NCBI RefSeq assembly: GCF_001620265.1
Contig: NZ_CP012661.1
Location: 3,038,001-3,102,000, forward strand
Length of the DNA stretch: 64,000 nt
Direction of reading: 5' to 3'
From: Frigidibacter mobilis
GTDB lineage: Bacteria; Pseudomonadota; Alphaproteobacteria; Rhodobacterales; Rhodobacteraceae
Part shown: piece after piece, positions 19,078 through 28,063 of the stretch
Layout of the letters: every line of letters begins with the position of its first letter
Numbering within the stretch: position 1 is the first letter of the stretch
The notes under the pieces: model-generated
Seen by the model: only the letters and a program-made list of their open reading frames with translations
The model's database searches: none
What the model was told of the DNA's origin: nothing
Translations under genes and position numbers: made by a program

Positions 19078-20081
19078 TTCGCCGCCCTCGGGTCGATGAT
19101 CGTCACCACGATATCGGTGGTCAGGTTCACCAAGATAAAGATCGCGGCCATGACCAGCATAAACCCCTGCAGCGGCGCGTAGTCGAGGTTGATGATGCTG
19201 TCCATCGCAAAGGCGCCGATACCGGGCCAGGAGAACACCCGCTCTACCAGCACATTCGCGCCCAGCATGTAGGAAAAGGTCATGCCCATCGTCGTCACCA
19301 CCGGAAGCAGCGCGTTGCGGAAGGCATAGGTGAAGATGATCTTGCGCCGGGACAGGCCCGAGGCGCGGGCGGTGCGCACAAATTCGGACCCAAGCGTGCC
19401 CAGCATCGCCGCCCGCGTCATCCGCGTCAGCGGCGCCAGTGCGAACAGCGCCATTGTCACTGCCGGAAGGATCATCTGGGTAAAGGCGGCGCGAAACACC
19501 TCCATATCCCCGGCGATCAGCGCATCGACCGTCAGCAGCCCGGTCACTTTCGGCGGGTCGAACAGGAACGGGTCCATCCGGCCGATCGGCTCCGGCGCCA
19601 CCCCCAGAAGGAAGTAAAAGACATAGACCAGCAAAAGCCCGGTCACGAAGGTGGGCATCGACACTCCCAGCGTGGAAATCAGCCGCGAGGCGTGGTCGAT
19701 CAGCGATCCGGGCCGCAGCGCCGCCGCAAGCCCAAGCGGCAGCGACACCCCGATGGCCAGCAGGAAGGCAAAGACCGTCAGTTCGGCCGAGGCTGGAAGG
19801 CGGTTGATGATTTCGGTCATCACCGATTGCCCGGTGGTCAGGGAATTGCCCAGATCGCCCTGGCACAGCGCAACGAGATAGATCCAGAACTGCTCGATCA
19901 ACGATTTGTCGAGGCCCAGTTGTTCGCGCAGCGCGACGATGTCAGCGGTGCTCATCGACGGGTTCGATGCAAAGAACACGGCCGGATCGCCGGGCAGCAC
20001 CCGCGTCAGCAGGAAGGTCACAAGGACCACGCCGAACAGGGTGGGGATGGCCGACAAAAGGCGCAGGGCGATGCGGGTCAT
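19074..20081 (-). CDS. Dpp/Opp-type ABC transporter permease (DppB-like)
   Basis: A 335-residue permease of the DppB type. An N-terminal helix (LLSAIPTLFGVVLVTFLLTR) leads into the conserved RVLPGDPA. A long extracytoplasmic region and five more helices follow, with the EAA-like loop FVRTARASGLSRRKIIFTYAFRNALLP. It is the first transport gene of the operon and overlaps the MaoC-like gene upstream by ATGA, which ties uptake directly to the catabolic enzymes. The protein is complete and normal in length. Confidence 0.9.
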   Translation of the reverse strand: MTRIALRLLSAIPTLFGVVLVTFLLTRVLPGDPAVFFASNPSMSTADIVALREQLGLDKSLIEQFWIYLVALCQGDLGNSLTTGQSVMTEIINRLPASAELTVFAFLLAIGVSLPLGLAAALRPGSLIDHASRLISTLGVSMPTFVTGLLLVYVFYFLLGVAPEPIGRMDPFLFDPPKVTGLLTVDALIAGDMEVFRAAFTQMILPAVTMALFALAPLTRMTRAAMLGTLGSEFVRTARASGLSRRKIIFTYAFRNALLPVVTTMGMTFSYMLGANVLVERVFSWPGIGAFAMDSIINLDYAPLQGFMLVMAAIFILVNLTTDIVVTIIDPRAAK

Positions 20082-20542
20082 GCGGCGGGTCCTTCCACGC
20101 GGTTCAGCAGCAAGATCAGATGATCGCCCCGCGCCACCTCTGTTCCGTCCGCCTTCACCAGAGACCCGCGCTCGGTCGCCAGCCCGCGGCCGGGTCTGGA
20201 TGTCGGGCGCCTGTCCACGAATTCCAGCCGCAGATGCACCTCCTCGCCCGGATAGAGCGGCGCGGGAAATTTGATATCCGTCCAACCCAGCGAGGCGATG
20301 ACAGAGCGTTCAAAACAGCCAAGGCCCGCCTTCAACCCTTCGATCAGCGCAAGATTGAACAGCCCGTGGGTGATCCGCCCGGCAAATCCCGCCGCTTGGG
20401 CAAAGGCGTCGTCCATATGGACGGGGTGGGCCTCCCCCGTCAGCCGTGCATAGGCGTCGATATCCTCGGGGGTGATCCGCCGCGTGGCGCTGGTCAGCAC
20501 CGTGCCGGGGATGAAATCCTCGTACCAGATCTGGTCGGTCAT
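20078..20542 (-). CDS. MaoC-like single-hotdog hydratase
   Basis: A 154-residue single-hotdog protein of the MaoC/(R)-hydratase family. The hydratase-2 motif is visible as ARLTGEAHPVHMDDAFAQAA followed by GFAGRITHGLF, with the catalytic Asp/His pair replaced in part (Glu at the usual Asp-Asn place). These enzymes add water to 2-enoyl-CoA to give (R)-3-hydroxyacyl-CoA, or act as related dehydratases. It lies between the CoA ligase and the permease genes, overlapping both by 4 bp. A second, double-hotdog MaoC protein is at 34009-34842. Its substrate is presumably a CoA ester made by the ligase. Confidence 0.85.
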   Translation of the reverse strand: MTDQIWYEDFIPGTVLTSATRRITPEDIDAYARLTGEAHPVHMDDAFAQAAGFAGRITHGLFNLALIEGLKAGLGCFERSVIASLGWTDIKFPAPLYPGEEVHLRLEFVDRRPTSRPGRGLATERGSLVKADGTEVARGDHLILLLNRVEGPAA

Positions 20543-22230
20543 GGCGTCTTCCCCCAGGCGTCGGCCTGCAGGGCCCGCCAGTCTATCTTGCGGGTGCCGG
20601 TGCGCGGCAGGGTATCGCGGAACTCTACCTGGCGCGGCACCTTGTAGGCCGCCATCAACTCTCGGGCAAAACCGATGATATCCTCGGCCGTAACCGTGCC
20701 ACGATCCTCGTCGCGCAGGGTAATAATCGCGCGCACCGCCTCGCCCCGGCGCGGATCGGGTGCCGAGATCACGGCGCATTCCGCAACGGCCGGGTGCCGG
20801 TACAGCAGCATTTCGCATTCCGCGGGCCAGACCTTGTAGCCCGAGACGTTGATCATGCGCTTGATCCGGTCAACAATGAAATAGCAGCCATCGGCGTCAG
20901 CATAGCCCAGATCTCCGGTCCGCAGCCAGAGCCGCCCCGCACGCTCTACCAGAGTCTCGGCGGTGGCCTCGGGCAGGTTCCAGTAGCCGCGCATCACCTG
21001 CGGGCCGCTAATTAGGATCTCGCCCAGATCCCCCTGCGGCAGCGGGTCCAGCGTTTCGGGATCGGCGATGACGGCATGGGTGTTGTAGATCGGCAGGCCG
21101 AGGCATTGCGGCTTGGGCTCTTGCAGCGGGTTGAGGTGGGTGGCCGAGATGGTCTCGGTCAGCCCGTACCCCTCGCAAAACCGCAAGCCCCATTTGTCCC
21201 GCAGCCGCGCAACGACGGCGGCGGGCATCGAGGCGCCTCCCCCAGTGACCACCCGCAGGCTGCTGAAGCACTCATCCGAGAACCCGGGCGCGGCCAGCAC
21301 GTCGACGACCATCGTCGGCGCGGCAGACCACCATGTCGGTCGGTGGCGGCGAAACAGGCCCGGGATCGCCCCGGCATCCCAGCGGGTCATCAGGATCAGG
21401 CTGGCCCCCGCATAAATCGCCGTCGCCATCGAGGCCATCATCCCCGCGACATGGAACAGCGGCATGAAGCTGGTCATCACCGAATGCCGGTCTATCCGGT
21501 ACCACGCCGCCTGCGCCTTGGCGACGAACTGCGCTCCCTGGTGGCTGTGCATGCAGGCCTTCGGCCGGCCCGTGGTGCCAGAGCTGTAGGGCAGCAGCGC
21601 CAGATCGTCGGGCCCGGCGACCAGCGGCGGCGGCGGCAGGTTCAGCGCCAGCGCGGCCTGGAAATCGGTGCAGCCTGATACGGGCCGCGGTGCGGGGGCG
21701 GTCAGGGCGCCCGGCAATGGCTGACCCGGATCATCGCCCGCCATATCGGCATAGCGGACACGAAGCACCTGGTCGATCTCGGCTCCCAGAAGCGGCTGAA
21801 TCCTGTCCAGAAGCTCCTCGCCCACCACTGCCAGCCGCGCGCCGCTATCGGCAGCGTAATGGCGCAGCTCATCGGCGGTATTCATCGGGTTCACCGGCAC
21901 CACGACGCCATTGGCGCGCAGGATGCCATAGAAGGCGATGACGAATTGCGGGCTGTTCTGCAGGTCGATCATCACCCGGCCCCCCGGCTGCAGCCCCTGC
22001 GCGACGAGATATCCCGCCAGCCACTCCACTTCGGCGAGCAGCCAGCCATAGTCATGCGTCGCGCCGTAGTAATGCAGCGCGGGGCGTTCGGGGAAGGCGG
22101 CGGCAGAACGGATCAGACCTTCGGCAAGGTTGCCGGGCGGCAAGGCGATGTCAGCCGGCTCGCCCGGCACCCAAAGCGGCGACTGCGCGCCCGTTTCAGC
22201 CGGCAGGGGTGCTGTAGTTTGCTCTGTCAT
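20539..22230 (-). CDS. AMP-dependent acyl-CoA synthetase/ligase
   Basis: A 563-residue ANL-superfamily ligase that activates a carboxylic acid to its CoA thioester with ATP. Motifs in order: LLPYSSGTTGRPKACMH (P-loop), GYGLTETISATH, LRTGDLGYADADGCYFIVDR, IKRMINVSGYKVWP, and the C-terminal catalytic lysine segment RTGTRKIDW. The ATG at 22230 is chosen because GGAGGGG lies 7 bp upstream; an earlier in-frame ATG at 22281 has no such site. It would start degradation by loading the side chain onto CoA. The 138-bp gap upstream is the only sizeable gap in the operon and may hold an internal promoter. Confidence 0.93.
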   Translation of the reverse strand: MTEQTTAPLPAETGAQSPLWVPGEPADIALPPGNLAEGLIRSAAAFPERPALHYYGATHDYGWLLAEVEWLAGYLVAQGLQPGGRVMIDLQNSPQFVIAFYGILRANGVVVPVNPMNTADELRHYAADSGARLAVVGEELLDRIQPLLGAEIDQVLRVRYADMAGDDPGQPLPGALTAPAPRPVSGCTDFQAALALNLPPPPLVAGPDDLALLPYSSGTTGRPKACMHSHQGAQFVAKAQAAWYRIDRHSVMTSFMPLFHVAGMMASMATAIYAGASLILMTRWDAGAIPGLFRRHRPTWWSAAPTMVVDVLAAPGFSDECFSSLRVVTGGGASMPAAVVARLRDKWGLRFCEGYGLTETISATHLNPLQEPKPQCLGLPIYNTHAVIADPETLDPLPQGDLGEILISGPQVMRGYWNLPEATAETLVERAGRLWLRTGDLGYADADGCYFIVDRIKRMINVSGYKVWPAECEMLLYRHPAVAECAVISAPDPRRGEAVRAIITLRDEDRGTVTAEDIIGFARELMAAYKVPRQVEFRDTLPRTGTRKIDWRALQADAWGKTP

Positions 22231-22368
22231 CACGGCCCCTCCTATATCCCGGGTGATAAACATGGGTTCTGATTTCGGCACGAGTGCCAGCTTTGGCGAC
22301 AGGATGGCTAAGGCCTCTGCAGCAAGCCAAGGTCATCCGGGCAGGGCCGGCGGCGCACGGATCAGGCA

Positions 22369-23577
22369 TCATGCGCGCGCCCTCCGCAGCGTCATGACGG
22401 CGTGATGTAGCACGTCGATGGCCGCTTCGATGGGAGCGGGTCCCGTTTCCTCTTCCGGGCAATGGCTGCGCCCGCCGATTGAGGGCACGAAGATCATCGC
22501 TGAAGGCACCAGCCGCCCAAGGATGCCGGCATCATGGTTGGCGCCCGACGGCAGGCAAAGGGCGCGGTGGCCAAGCTCTGCCGCCGAGGCCACCAGCGCC
22601 TCTTGCAGCGCCGGGTCCATCGGAACCGGGCTTTCGGAATAGAGGGCGCGGATGCGCAGGCCAAGCTGCTCTTGCCCCGCAATCTCTTGCGCCAGCGCCA
22701 GGACCCGCTGGCGAAGTCGCGGCAGCGTTCCGCCATCGGTGCTACGGATCTCCAGCCCCAGCGTCACCTCGCCGGGGACCACATTGCCCTGATTGGGACT
22801 CAGCTTCACCACGCCGATAGTCCCGCGCAGGGCGGGGTCGCCCGCGGCGCAGATCAGGTCGCGGAAGGCGGTGGCAAAGCGGGCCGCGCCGGCAAAGGCA
22901 TCGCGGCGCAGGTCCATCGGCGCGGTGCCCGCATGGTCCGCCTGCCCGGTAAAGCGCAGCGACAGCCGCTCTTGCCCCGCAATGGCGGTAACGATGCCAA
23001 GCGGGCAGCCCGCCTGCTCCAGCACCGGGCCCTGTTCGATATGCAGCTCCAGATAGCCCGCAATGCCAGAAAGCGCGCGCGGCGCATTGGCGGGGGAGAA
23101 GCCGCTACCGGCCATTACTTCGGCCAACGCCTCACCATCAGCCGCACGGGCCTTCGCCAGCGCATCGGGATCATGCTGCCCCATCATCGCGCGGCTGCCG
23201 GTGAAGGGCCCGAAGCGGCCTTCTTCGTCGCGGAAGGAAATGGCCTCGACCGGTGCGCCGGGCTGGCCACTGGCGCGCAGTCGGCGCAAGATCTCCAGTC
23301 CCGCCAGAACCCCGATGGCCCCGTCAAAGGCGCCGCCGTTGCGCACCGTATCCAGATGCGAGCCGATCAGCAGCGCGGGGCGCGGCTCCGTCCCTTCAAG
23401 GCGCAGGATCGCATTGCCGAACGCATCATAGCGGGCCGCCAGTCCCGCGGCGCGGCCCGCCTCAAGCAGCCAATCATGCGCCGCATTGTCGGCCGCGGAA
23501 AAGGCCAGCCTGCTCCAGCCTCCGGCCGGATCTGCCCCGATCTGCTTCAGCGCCACAAAGTCGGCGGCAAAGCTCAT
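22369..23577 (-). CDS. Zn-dependent N-carbamoyl-amino-acid hydrolase / allantoate amidohydrolase family
   Basis: A 402-residue M20-like amidohydrolase of the HyuC/AllC/beta-ureidopropionase group. Metal ligands are in IGSHLDTV (near residue 72), FDGAIGVLAG, RDEEGRFGP and HIEQGPVLE; the substrate-binding part has SGANHDAG. Such enzymes cut N-carbamoyl groups, releasing CO2 and ammonia and leaving the free amine. The ATG overlaps the stop of the hydantoinase gene (23574-23577). Hydantoinase plus carbamoylase is the classic pair that opens and removes a cyclic urea or hydantoin ring. The natural substrate here is unknown. Confidence 0.9.
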   Translation of the reverse strand: MSFAADFVALKQIGADPAGGWSRLAFSAADNAAHDWLLEAGRAAGLAARYDAFGNAILRLEGTEPRPALLIGSHLDTVRNGGAFDGAIGVLAGLEILRRLRASGQPGAPVEAISFRDEEGRFGPFTGSRAMMGQHDPDALAKARAADGEALAEVMAGSGFSPANAPRALSGIAGYLELHIEQGPVLEQAGCPLGIVTAIAGQERLSLRFTGQADHAGTAPMDLRRDAFAGAARFATAFRDLICAAGDPALRGTIGVVKLSPNQGNVVPGEVTLGLEIRSTDGGTLPRLRQRVLALAQEIAGQEQLGLRIRALYSESPVPMDPALQEALVASAAELGHRALCLPSGANHDAGILGRLVPSAMIFVPSIGGRSHCPEEETGPAPIEAAIDVLHHAVMTLRRARA

Positions 23578-24965
23578 GGCGCGGGCCTGCGCGGGGCGAC
23601 GCGCTCGATGAACCGGCCCTGCCCTTCGGTGCCCAGAAACACGCCGTCACGGACCACCAGCCTACCGCGATAGATCGTTTCGGTGGCAAAACCCGTCAGC
23701 TCCATCCCGGCATAAGGAGTGTAGCCGATATCGCCATAATCGCTATCCGTGGAGATGACGCGCCGCCCGTCCGGGTCGATCAGCACCAGATCAGCATCAA
23801 AGCCAGGCGCGATCCGGCCCTTGCCGGCAAAGCCGAAGATCTCAGCCGGCCAGGTCGAGAACAGCTTCACAAAGCGCTGCAGCCCGATGCGGCCCTGATC
23901 CACCCCAAGCGTATACAGCAGCGGCAGCCGTGCCTCGATCCCGGTGATGCCATTGGCAACCGTGGCGAAGGACGGCAGCCCCATCGCCTTGGCGGCGGCA
24001 GAATAGGATACCTCGTCTGAGGCCACCAGCGACAGCGCCGCAGTCTCCAGGCCCTTCCAGAGCCGGTCCTGGTTGGCCTTGTCCCGCAGCGGCGGCGAGA
24101 GGATGAATTCATGGCCGTTCGGACGCTCCAGCGCTTCATCGGTCAGGGCAAGGTAATGGCTGCAGGTCTCTGCCGTGACCGGCAGTCCCTCTGCCCGCGC
24201 CGCTGCGACCAGCGCAATGGCGTCAGCAGCAACCAGATGCAGGATATGGACGCCGCAGCCCGTTGCCCGGCTGAAGGCGATGGCGCGCGACACGGCCTCG
24301 ATCTCGACAATCGGCGGGCGGGTCAGGGCGTGGTGGCGGGGATGGGTATCCCCCCGGGCCACGGCTTCGGCGCGCAAGCGCTCGACGATGCCGGCATTCT
24401 CGGCATGCAGGACCACAGATAGCCCGTGGCGCGCCGCACCCTGCATCAGCGCGAACAGCGCGCCATCCTCGACCTTCAGCCCGTCTTCCTCATAGACCGT
24501 GTAGACCTTCAGCGTCGTCACACCCGCAGCGCGCAACGCGGGAAGCTCGGCCAGCGTATCCGCGGTCACATCGGTGACGATCAGGTGCAGCCCGTAATCC
24601 AGCGTGACATTGGCATCCGCCTGCTTGCGGCGATGGGCGAGGCCCTTCAGCATCGACCCGCCCCGGCGCTGCAGGGCAAAATCGACAATGGCAGTGGTGC
24701 CCCCCCGCAGCGCGGCGATGCCGCCCGAGGCGAAATCATAGACCGACCGCTGCCCCATGAAGCCGACCAGCAAGTGCACATGCGGGTCCACCCCCCCCGG
24801 GATCACGATCCGGCCCGTGGCATCAATCACCTCCGCGCCCGGACAGGCCTTCACCGCCTCGCCGGCCGGCAGGACCGCGGCGATGGTCTCGCCCTCGACC
24901 ACCACATCGCGCAGGGCCACGCCCTCTGGACTGACCACACGGCCATTGGTCACGATCAGGGTCAT
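23574..24965 (-). CDS. Hydantoinase/dihydropyrimidinase-family cyclic amidohydrolase
   Basis: A 463-residue amidohydrolase with the binuclear metal site of D-hydantoinases and dihydropyrimidinases. The HVH motif is in GVDPHVHL near residue 60, the likely carboxylated lysine in TTLKVYTVYE near 150, histidines in VVLHAENAG and HILHLVAAD, and an aspartate in VASDEVSY. The family hydrolyses cyclic amides and ureides: hydantoins, dihydropyrimidines, allantoin. The length is normal. It overlaps the PLP enzyme upstream and the carbamoyl hydrolase downstream, so ring opening and carbamoyl removal are co-translated. The co-operon acyl-CoA enzymes suggest a ureide that also carries a carboxylate chain. 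Confidence 0.9.
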   Translation of the reverse strand: MTLIVTNGRVVSPEGVALRDVVVEGETIAAVLPAGEAVKACPGAEVIDATGRIVIPGGVDPHVHLLVGFMGQRSVYDFASGGIAALRGGTTAIVDFALQRRGGSMLKGLAHRRKQADANVTLDYGLHLIVTDVTADTLAELPALRAAGVTTLKVYTVYEEDGLKVEDGALFALMQGAARHGLSVVLHAENAGIVERLRAEAVARGDTHPRHHALTRPPIVEIEAVSRAIAFSRATGCGVHILHLVAADAIALVAAARAEGLPVTAETCSHYLALTDEALERPNGHEFILSPPLRDKANQDRLWKGLETAALSLVASDEVSYSAAAKAMGLPSFATVANGITGIEARLPLLYTLGVDQGRIGLQRFVKLFSTWPAEIFGFAGKGRIAPGFDADLVLIDPDGRRVISTDSDYGDIGYTPYAGMELTGFATETIYRGRLVVRDGVFLGTEGQGRFIERVAPRRPAP

Positions 24966-26149
24966 GATGGCGCAGCCTCCAATGCTTGGGCGAGGTCGTC
25001 GATCAGGTCGGCGACATCCTCGATGCCAACAGAGATGCGCACGAGCATGTCCGAGAGTCCCATCGCCCTGCGCCGATCCACCGGAACCGAGAAATGCGAG
25101 GTGTTGCCGGGCTGCGAGATCAGGCTTTCGACGCCGCCCACCGATGGCCCGATCCCGAACAGGCGCGTGCCATCGACAACGGCACGGGCGGCCTCGGGGC
25201 TGTGCATCTCGAACGACAACAACCCGCCAAAACCCGACATCTGCCGCGTAGCCAGCGCGTGGTGCGGATGGTCCGGCAGGCCGGGATAGAGGACACGCGC
25301 CACCTTCAGCTGGGCGGCCAGGAACTCGGCAACCGCCTGGCCCGAGCTGTTGTGCTGCCGCATCCGCAGCGCATAGGTCGCCATGCCGCGCATCAGCAGC
25401 CAGGCGGCGTGCGCATCCACGATTGCGCCGGTCGTCTGCTGCAACCCGCGCACATCCCGCGTCAGATCGCGGGAGCCGCAGACCGCACCCAGAATCAGGT
25501 CACCGTGGCCATTGAGGTATTTGGAGGCGGAATGCACCACCAGATCGGCACCAAGCTGCAGCGGCAGCTGGTTCATCGGGCTGCCCAGCGTGCCATCGAC
25601 GACCAGCTTGGAGCCCGCGCTCCGCGCAACCGCGCCAAGCGCCGGCAGATCGACGATCCGCAGCAACGGGTTGGTCGGCGTTTCGGCGAAGATCACCTTC
25701 GTCCGGGACGTGAGGGCGGCGGCCACCAGCCCCGCATCAATCCCCTCGGCCCAGATCACGTTCACGCCCTGTGCCGGCAGAACCTCGCGGAAATACTTCG
25801 CGGTGCCACCATAGATGTCAGGCAGCGCGACCAGATCGTCGCCCGCCTTCAGGAACGGCGCCAACGCTCCCGCGATGGCAGCCATGCCCGACGAAAACAG
25901 CACGCAGGACTGCGCCTCCTCCAGTGCCGCCACCCGCTGTTCGGCCGCCAGAACAGTCGGGTTGCGGATGCGCGAATAGACATAGCCGCGCTTTGCGCCG
26001 CTGTTGATCGCCATCAGGTCGGCAGTGTCCGCCGCCAGGAAGGTCGCCGATTGATAGATCGGCGCGCTGACCGCACCAAGATTGCCGGCCGGATCCAGCC
26101 CGGCATGGACCGCACGGGTGCCAAGACGAAGGCCGGGGCGCCCCGTCAT
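24962..26149 (-). CDS. Trans-sulfuration-type PLP enzyme (cystathionine/methionine gamma-lyase family)
   Basis: A 395-residue Cys/Met-metabolism PLP enzyme. The cofactor lysine is Lys210 in SASKYLNGHGD, the cofactor-binding tyrosine and arginine are in YSRIRNPT, and FSSGMAAI binds the phosphate. Family reactions are beta- or gamma-eliminations and replacements at sulfur-bearing amino acids, such as cystathionine gamma-lyase, methionine gamma-lyase and O-succinylhomoserine sulfhydrylase. In a catabolic operon a lyase that breaks a carbon-sulfur bond is most likely. It overlaps an acyl-CoA dehydrogenase gene upstream and the hydantoinase downstream. Sequence alone cannot separate lyase from synthase. 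Confidence 0.9.
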   Translation of the reverse strand: MTGRPGLRLGTRAVHAGLDPAGNLGAVSAPIYQSATFLAADTADLMAINSGAKRGYVYSRIRNPTVLAAEQRVAALEEAQSCVLFSSGMAAIAGALAPFLKAGDDLVALPDIYGGTAKYFREVLPAQGVNVIWAEGIDAGLVAAALTSRTKVIFAETPTNPLLRIVDLPALGAVARSAGSKLVVDGTLGSPMNQLPLQLGADLVVHSASKYLNGHGDLILGAVCGSRDLTRDVRGLQQTTGAIVDAHAAWLLMRGMATYALRMRQHNSSGQAVAEFLAAQLKVARVLYPGLPDHPHHALATRQMSGFGGLLSFEMHSPEAARAVVDGTRLFGIGPSVGGVESLISQPGNTSHFSVPVDRRRAMGLSDMLVRISVGIEDVADLIDDLAQALEAAPS

Positions 26150-27288
26150 TTCGTCAGCTCGCGCGATATGATGATGCGCAGGATTTCCGAAGTGCCGCCG
26201 CCGATCTCGGCCAGCTTGGAATCGCGGAAGTGGCGCTGCATGTCATATTCCATCAGATAGCCCCAGCCGCCCATCATCCGCATCCCGTTCAGCGCCGCAC
26301 GGACATAGGTTTCCGACGAATAGAGGTTCGCCATCGCGCTTTCCTTGTTGTTTGGAATGCCGCGATCCACCAGGCTGGCAGAGCGGTAGACCAGCAACCG
26401 CGCCGCCTCGATCTCCATGTCCATGTCGGCCAGCTTGGCACGGGTCAGCTGGAAGCTGTTGATCTTCTGGCCGAACTGCTCGCGCTGATCGGTGTAGCTC
26501 AGCGATTGTTCCAGCACGCATTGCGCCGCACCCACATTCACGCCCGACAGGCAGCAGCGTTCATAATCCAGCGTCTTCAGAACGTTGGTCCAACCCTTGT
26601 TGGCCTCGCCGATGATCGCGTCCTTGGGCAGGCGAACATCGGTCAGGAAAATCTCGTTCAGGTCCATCGGTTTCAGGCCCAGCTTCTTCAACCGGCGAAT
26701 CTCTACCCCGGGCGTGTCCGTGGGCAGCAGGAACATGGTGATGCCCTTGTGCTTGGGCGCCTCGGCATCCGACCGGGCCATCAGCAGGATGTAATCGGCC
26801 ACCTGCGCCGCCGAGCAGAACATTTTCTGCCCGTTTATGATCCACTCATCCCCTTCCAGCACCGCGCGGGTGCGCAGCGAAGCGGCATCGGACCCCGAGC
26901 CCGGTTCCGACAGCGACAGCGCAAAGCGCAGCTGGCCGCTGGCGAGCTTCGGCAGCAGCTCGCGCTTCTGCTCTTCGCTGGCAAAATGGGTCAGCGCGTC
27001 GGCGGCGATGACGACGGTTGTATAGTAAAGGTTCGCACCGGCCTCGAAATGGCGGGCGAACTCTTCCAGGAACACCACAAGATCGGTGCACGAGCCGCCC
27101 ATGCCTCCGTATTCCTCGGGGATCGGCAGGCCGAGCCAGCCCGCGGCCGCGAGCTTTTCATAGAGCTCGGCTGGGAAGCGCTCTGCCTCGTCGCACTCGC
27201 GCACATAGTCGATGGGGCATTCCCGCGTCAGAAAGGCCCGCAGGCTGTCGCGCATCAGGCGCTGTTCGTCCGAGATTTCGAAATTCAT
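26146..27288 (-). CDS. Acyl-CoA dehydrogenase, isovaleryl/long-chain catalytic-base type
   Basis: A 380-residue flavin enzyme that forms a 2,3-double bond in an acyl-CoA. FAD/substrate segments are FALSLSEPGSGSDAA and QREQFGQKINSFQ. The C-terminal segment reads EIGGGTSEILRI, so the glutamate that normally precedes GT is absent. A glutamate is present in TLDYERCCLSG, the place used as catalytic base by isovaleryl-CoA and long-chain dehydrogenases. That suggests a branched or bulky acyl group. The start at 27288 is followed by NFEISDEQR, a normal N-terminus; the longer upstream extension lacks homology. Electrons would pass to ETF, not encoded here. Confidence 0.92.
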   Translation of the reverse strand: MNFEISDEQRLMRDSLRAFLTRECPIDYVRECDEAERFPAELYEKLAAAGWLGLPIPEEYGGMGGSCTDLVVFLEEFARHFEAGANLYYTTVVIAADALTHFASEEQKRELLPKLASGQLRFALSLSEPGSGSDAASLRTRAVLEGDEWIINGQKMFCSAAQVADYILLMARSDAEAPKHKGITMFLLPTDTPGVEIRRLKKLGLKPMDLNEIFLTDVRLPKDAIIGEANKGWTNVLKTLDYERCCLSGVNVGAAQCVLEQSLSYTDQREQFGQKINSFQLTRAKLADMDMEIEAARLLVYRSASLVDRGIPNNKESAMANLYSSETYVRAALNGMRMMGGWGYLMEYDMQRHFRDSKLAEIGGGTSEILRIIISRELTK

Positions 27289-27289
27289 G

Positions 27290-28063
27290 TCATTTCCCTG
27301 TCCAGCGCGGCGCGCGTTTTTCCACGAAGGCGCGGGGCCCTTCCTTGTAATCGTCAGAGCTGCGCAGCCTGTCCCGCCACGGCAGGCCGGTCTGCAGCCG
27401 GGCAAAGGCCTCGGCATCCGACAGGCTTTCCACCTCGCGCGTCACCTCCAGCAGGGCGGCTGCGGCCAAAGGCGCGCCCTTGATAATCTGCGCGGCAAGC
27501 TCGTGCGCCACGTCCATCAATTGCGCGCGCGGAACGATGCGGTTGATGAAACCATAGTGGCGCCCCTCTTCCGCCGACAGGCGGCGCCCGGTCAGCAGCA
27601 GTTCCGAGGCGATGTTGACCGGCAAGCGCCGATGCGCACGCCACAGCCCCCCGGCCTCGGGGATGAAGCCGCGTTGCAGTTCGGGCAGGCTGAACTCGGC
27701 CTCGGGCGTTGCGATAACCAGCGTGCAGCTGAGCGCAAATTCGAACCCGCCGCCCACCGCAAGGCCGTTCACCGCGCAGATCACCGGCTTGACCATGTCC
27801 TGCCGGTTCAAGGACATGAACCCGTGCGGGCCGAAATCCTCGCCATCATCACCTGCGGCCACCGCCTTCAGGTCCCATCCGGCCGAGAACATCCTGTCCC
27901 CCGCGCCCGTGACGATGCCGACCCGCAGGGCCGGGTTCTCGTTCAACTCGGTCAAGGCCGCGTCCAGATCCCGGCTGGCGGCCTGGTCAAAGGGATTGGC
28001 GGGCGGGTGATCGAAGGTGATAACCAGCACCTCGCCGCGGGTTTCGGTGCGGATCCGGCTCAT
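27290..28063 (-). CDS. Enoyl-CoA hydratase/isomerase (crotonase), CaiD-like
   Basis: A 257-residue crotonase-fold protein. The oxyanion-hole segments are SAGWDLKAV near residue 60 and NGLAVGGGFEFAL near 108. The catalytic glutamate region reads FSLPELQRGFIPEAGG, with a glutamate where the second catalytic residue of hydratases lies. The closest remembered pattern is carnitinyl-CoA dehydratase CaiD, but ordinary (S)-specific hydration of an enoyl-CoA fits the operon, where it sits between two acyl-CoA dehydrogenases. The stop is 1 bp from the start of the next gene. No TPR or fusion is present; length is normal. Confidence 0.9.
   Translation of the reverse strand: MSRIRTETRGEVLVITFDHPPANPFDQAASRDLDAALTELNENPALRVGIVTGAGDRMFSAGWDLKAVAAGDDGEDFGPHGFMSLNRQDMVKPVICAVNGLAVGGGFEFALSCTLVIATPEAEFSLPELQRGFIPEAGGLWRAHRRLPVNIASELLLTGRRLSAEEGRHYGFINRIVPRAQLMDVAHELAAQIIKGAPLAAAALLEVTREVESLSDAEAFARLQTGLPWRDRLRSSDDYKEGPRAFVEKRAPRWTGK

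Noticed and set aside
22231..22368. A small gene or riboswitch in the gap between the ligase and amidohydrolase genes
   Set aside because: No conserved fold or coding signal was seen in the 138 bases. An internal promoter is possible but no boxes are convincing.
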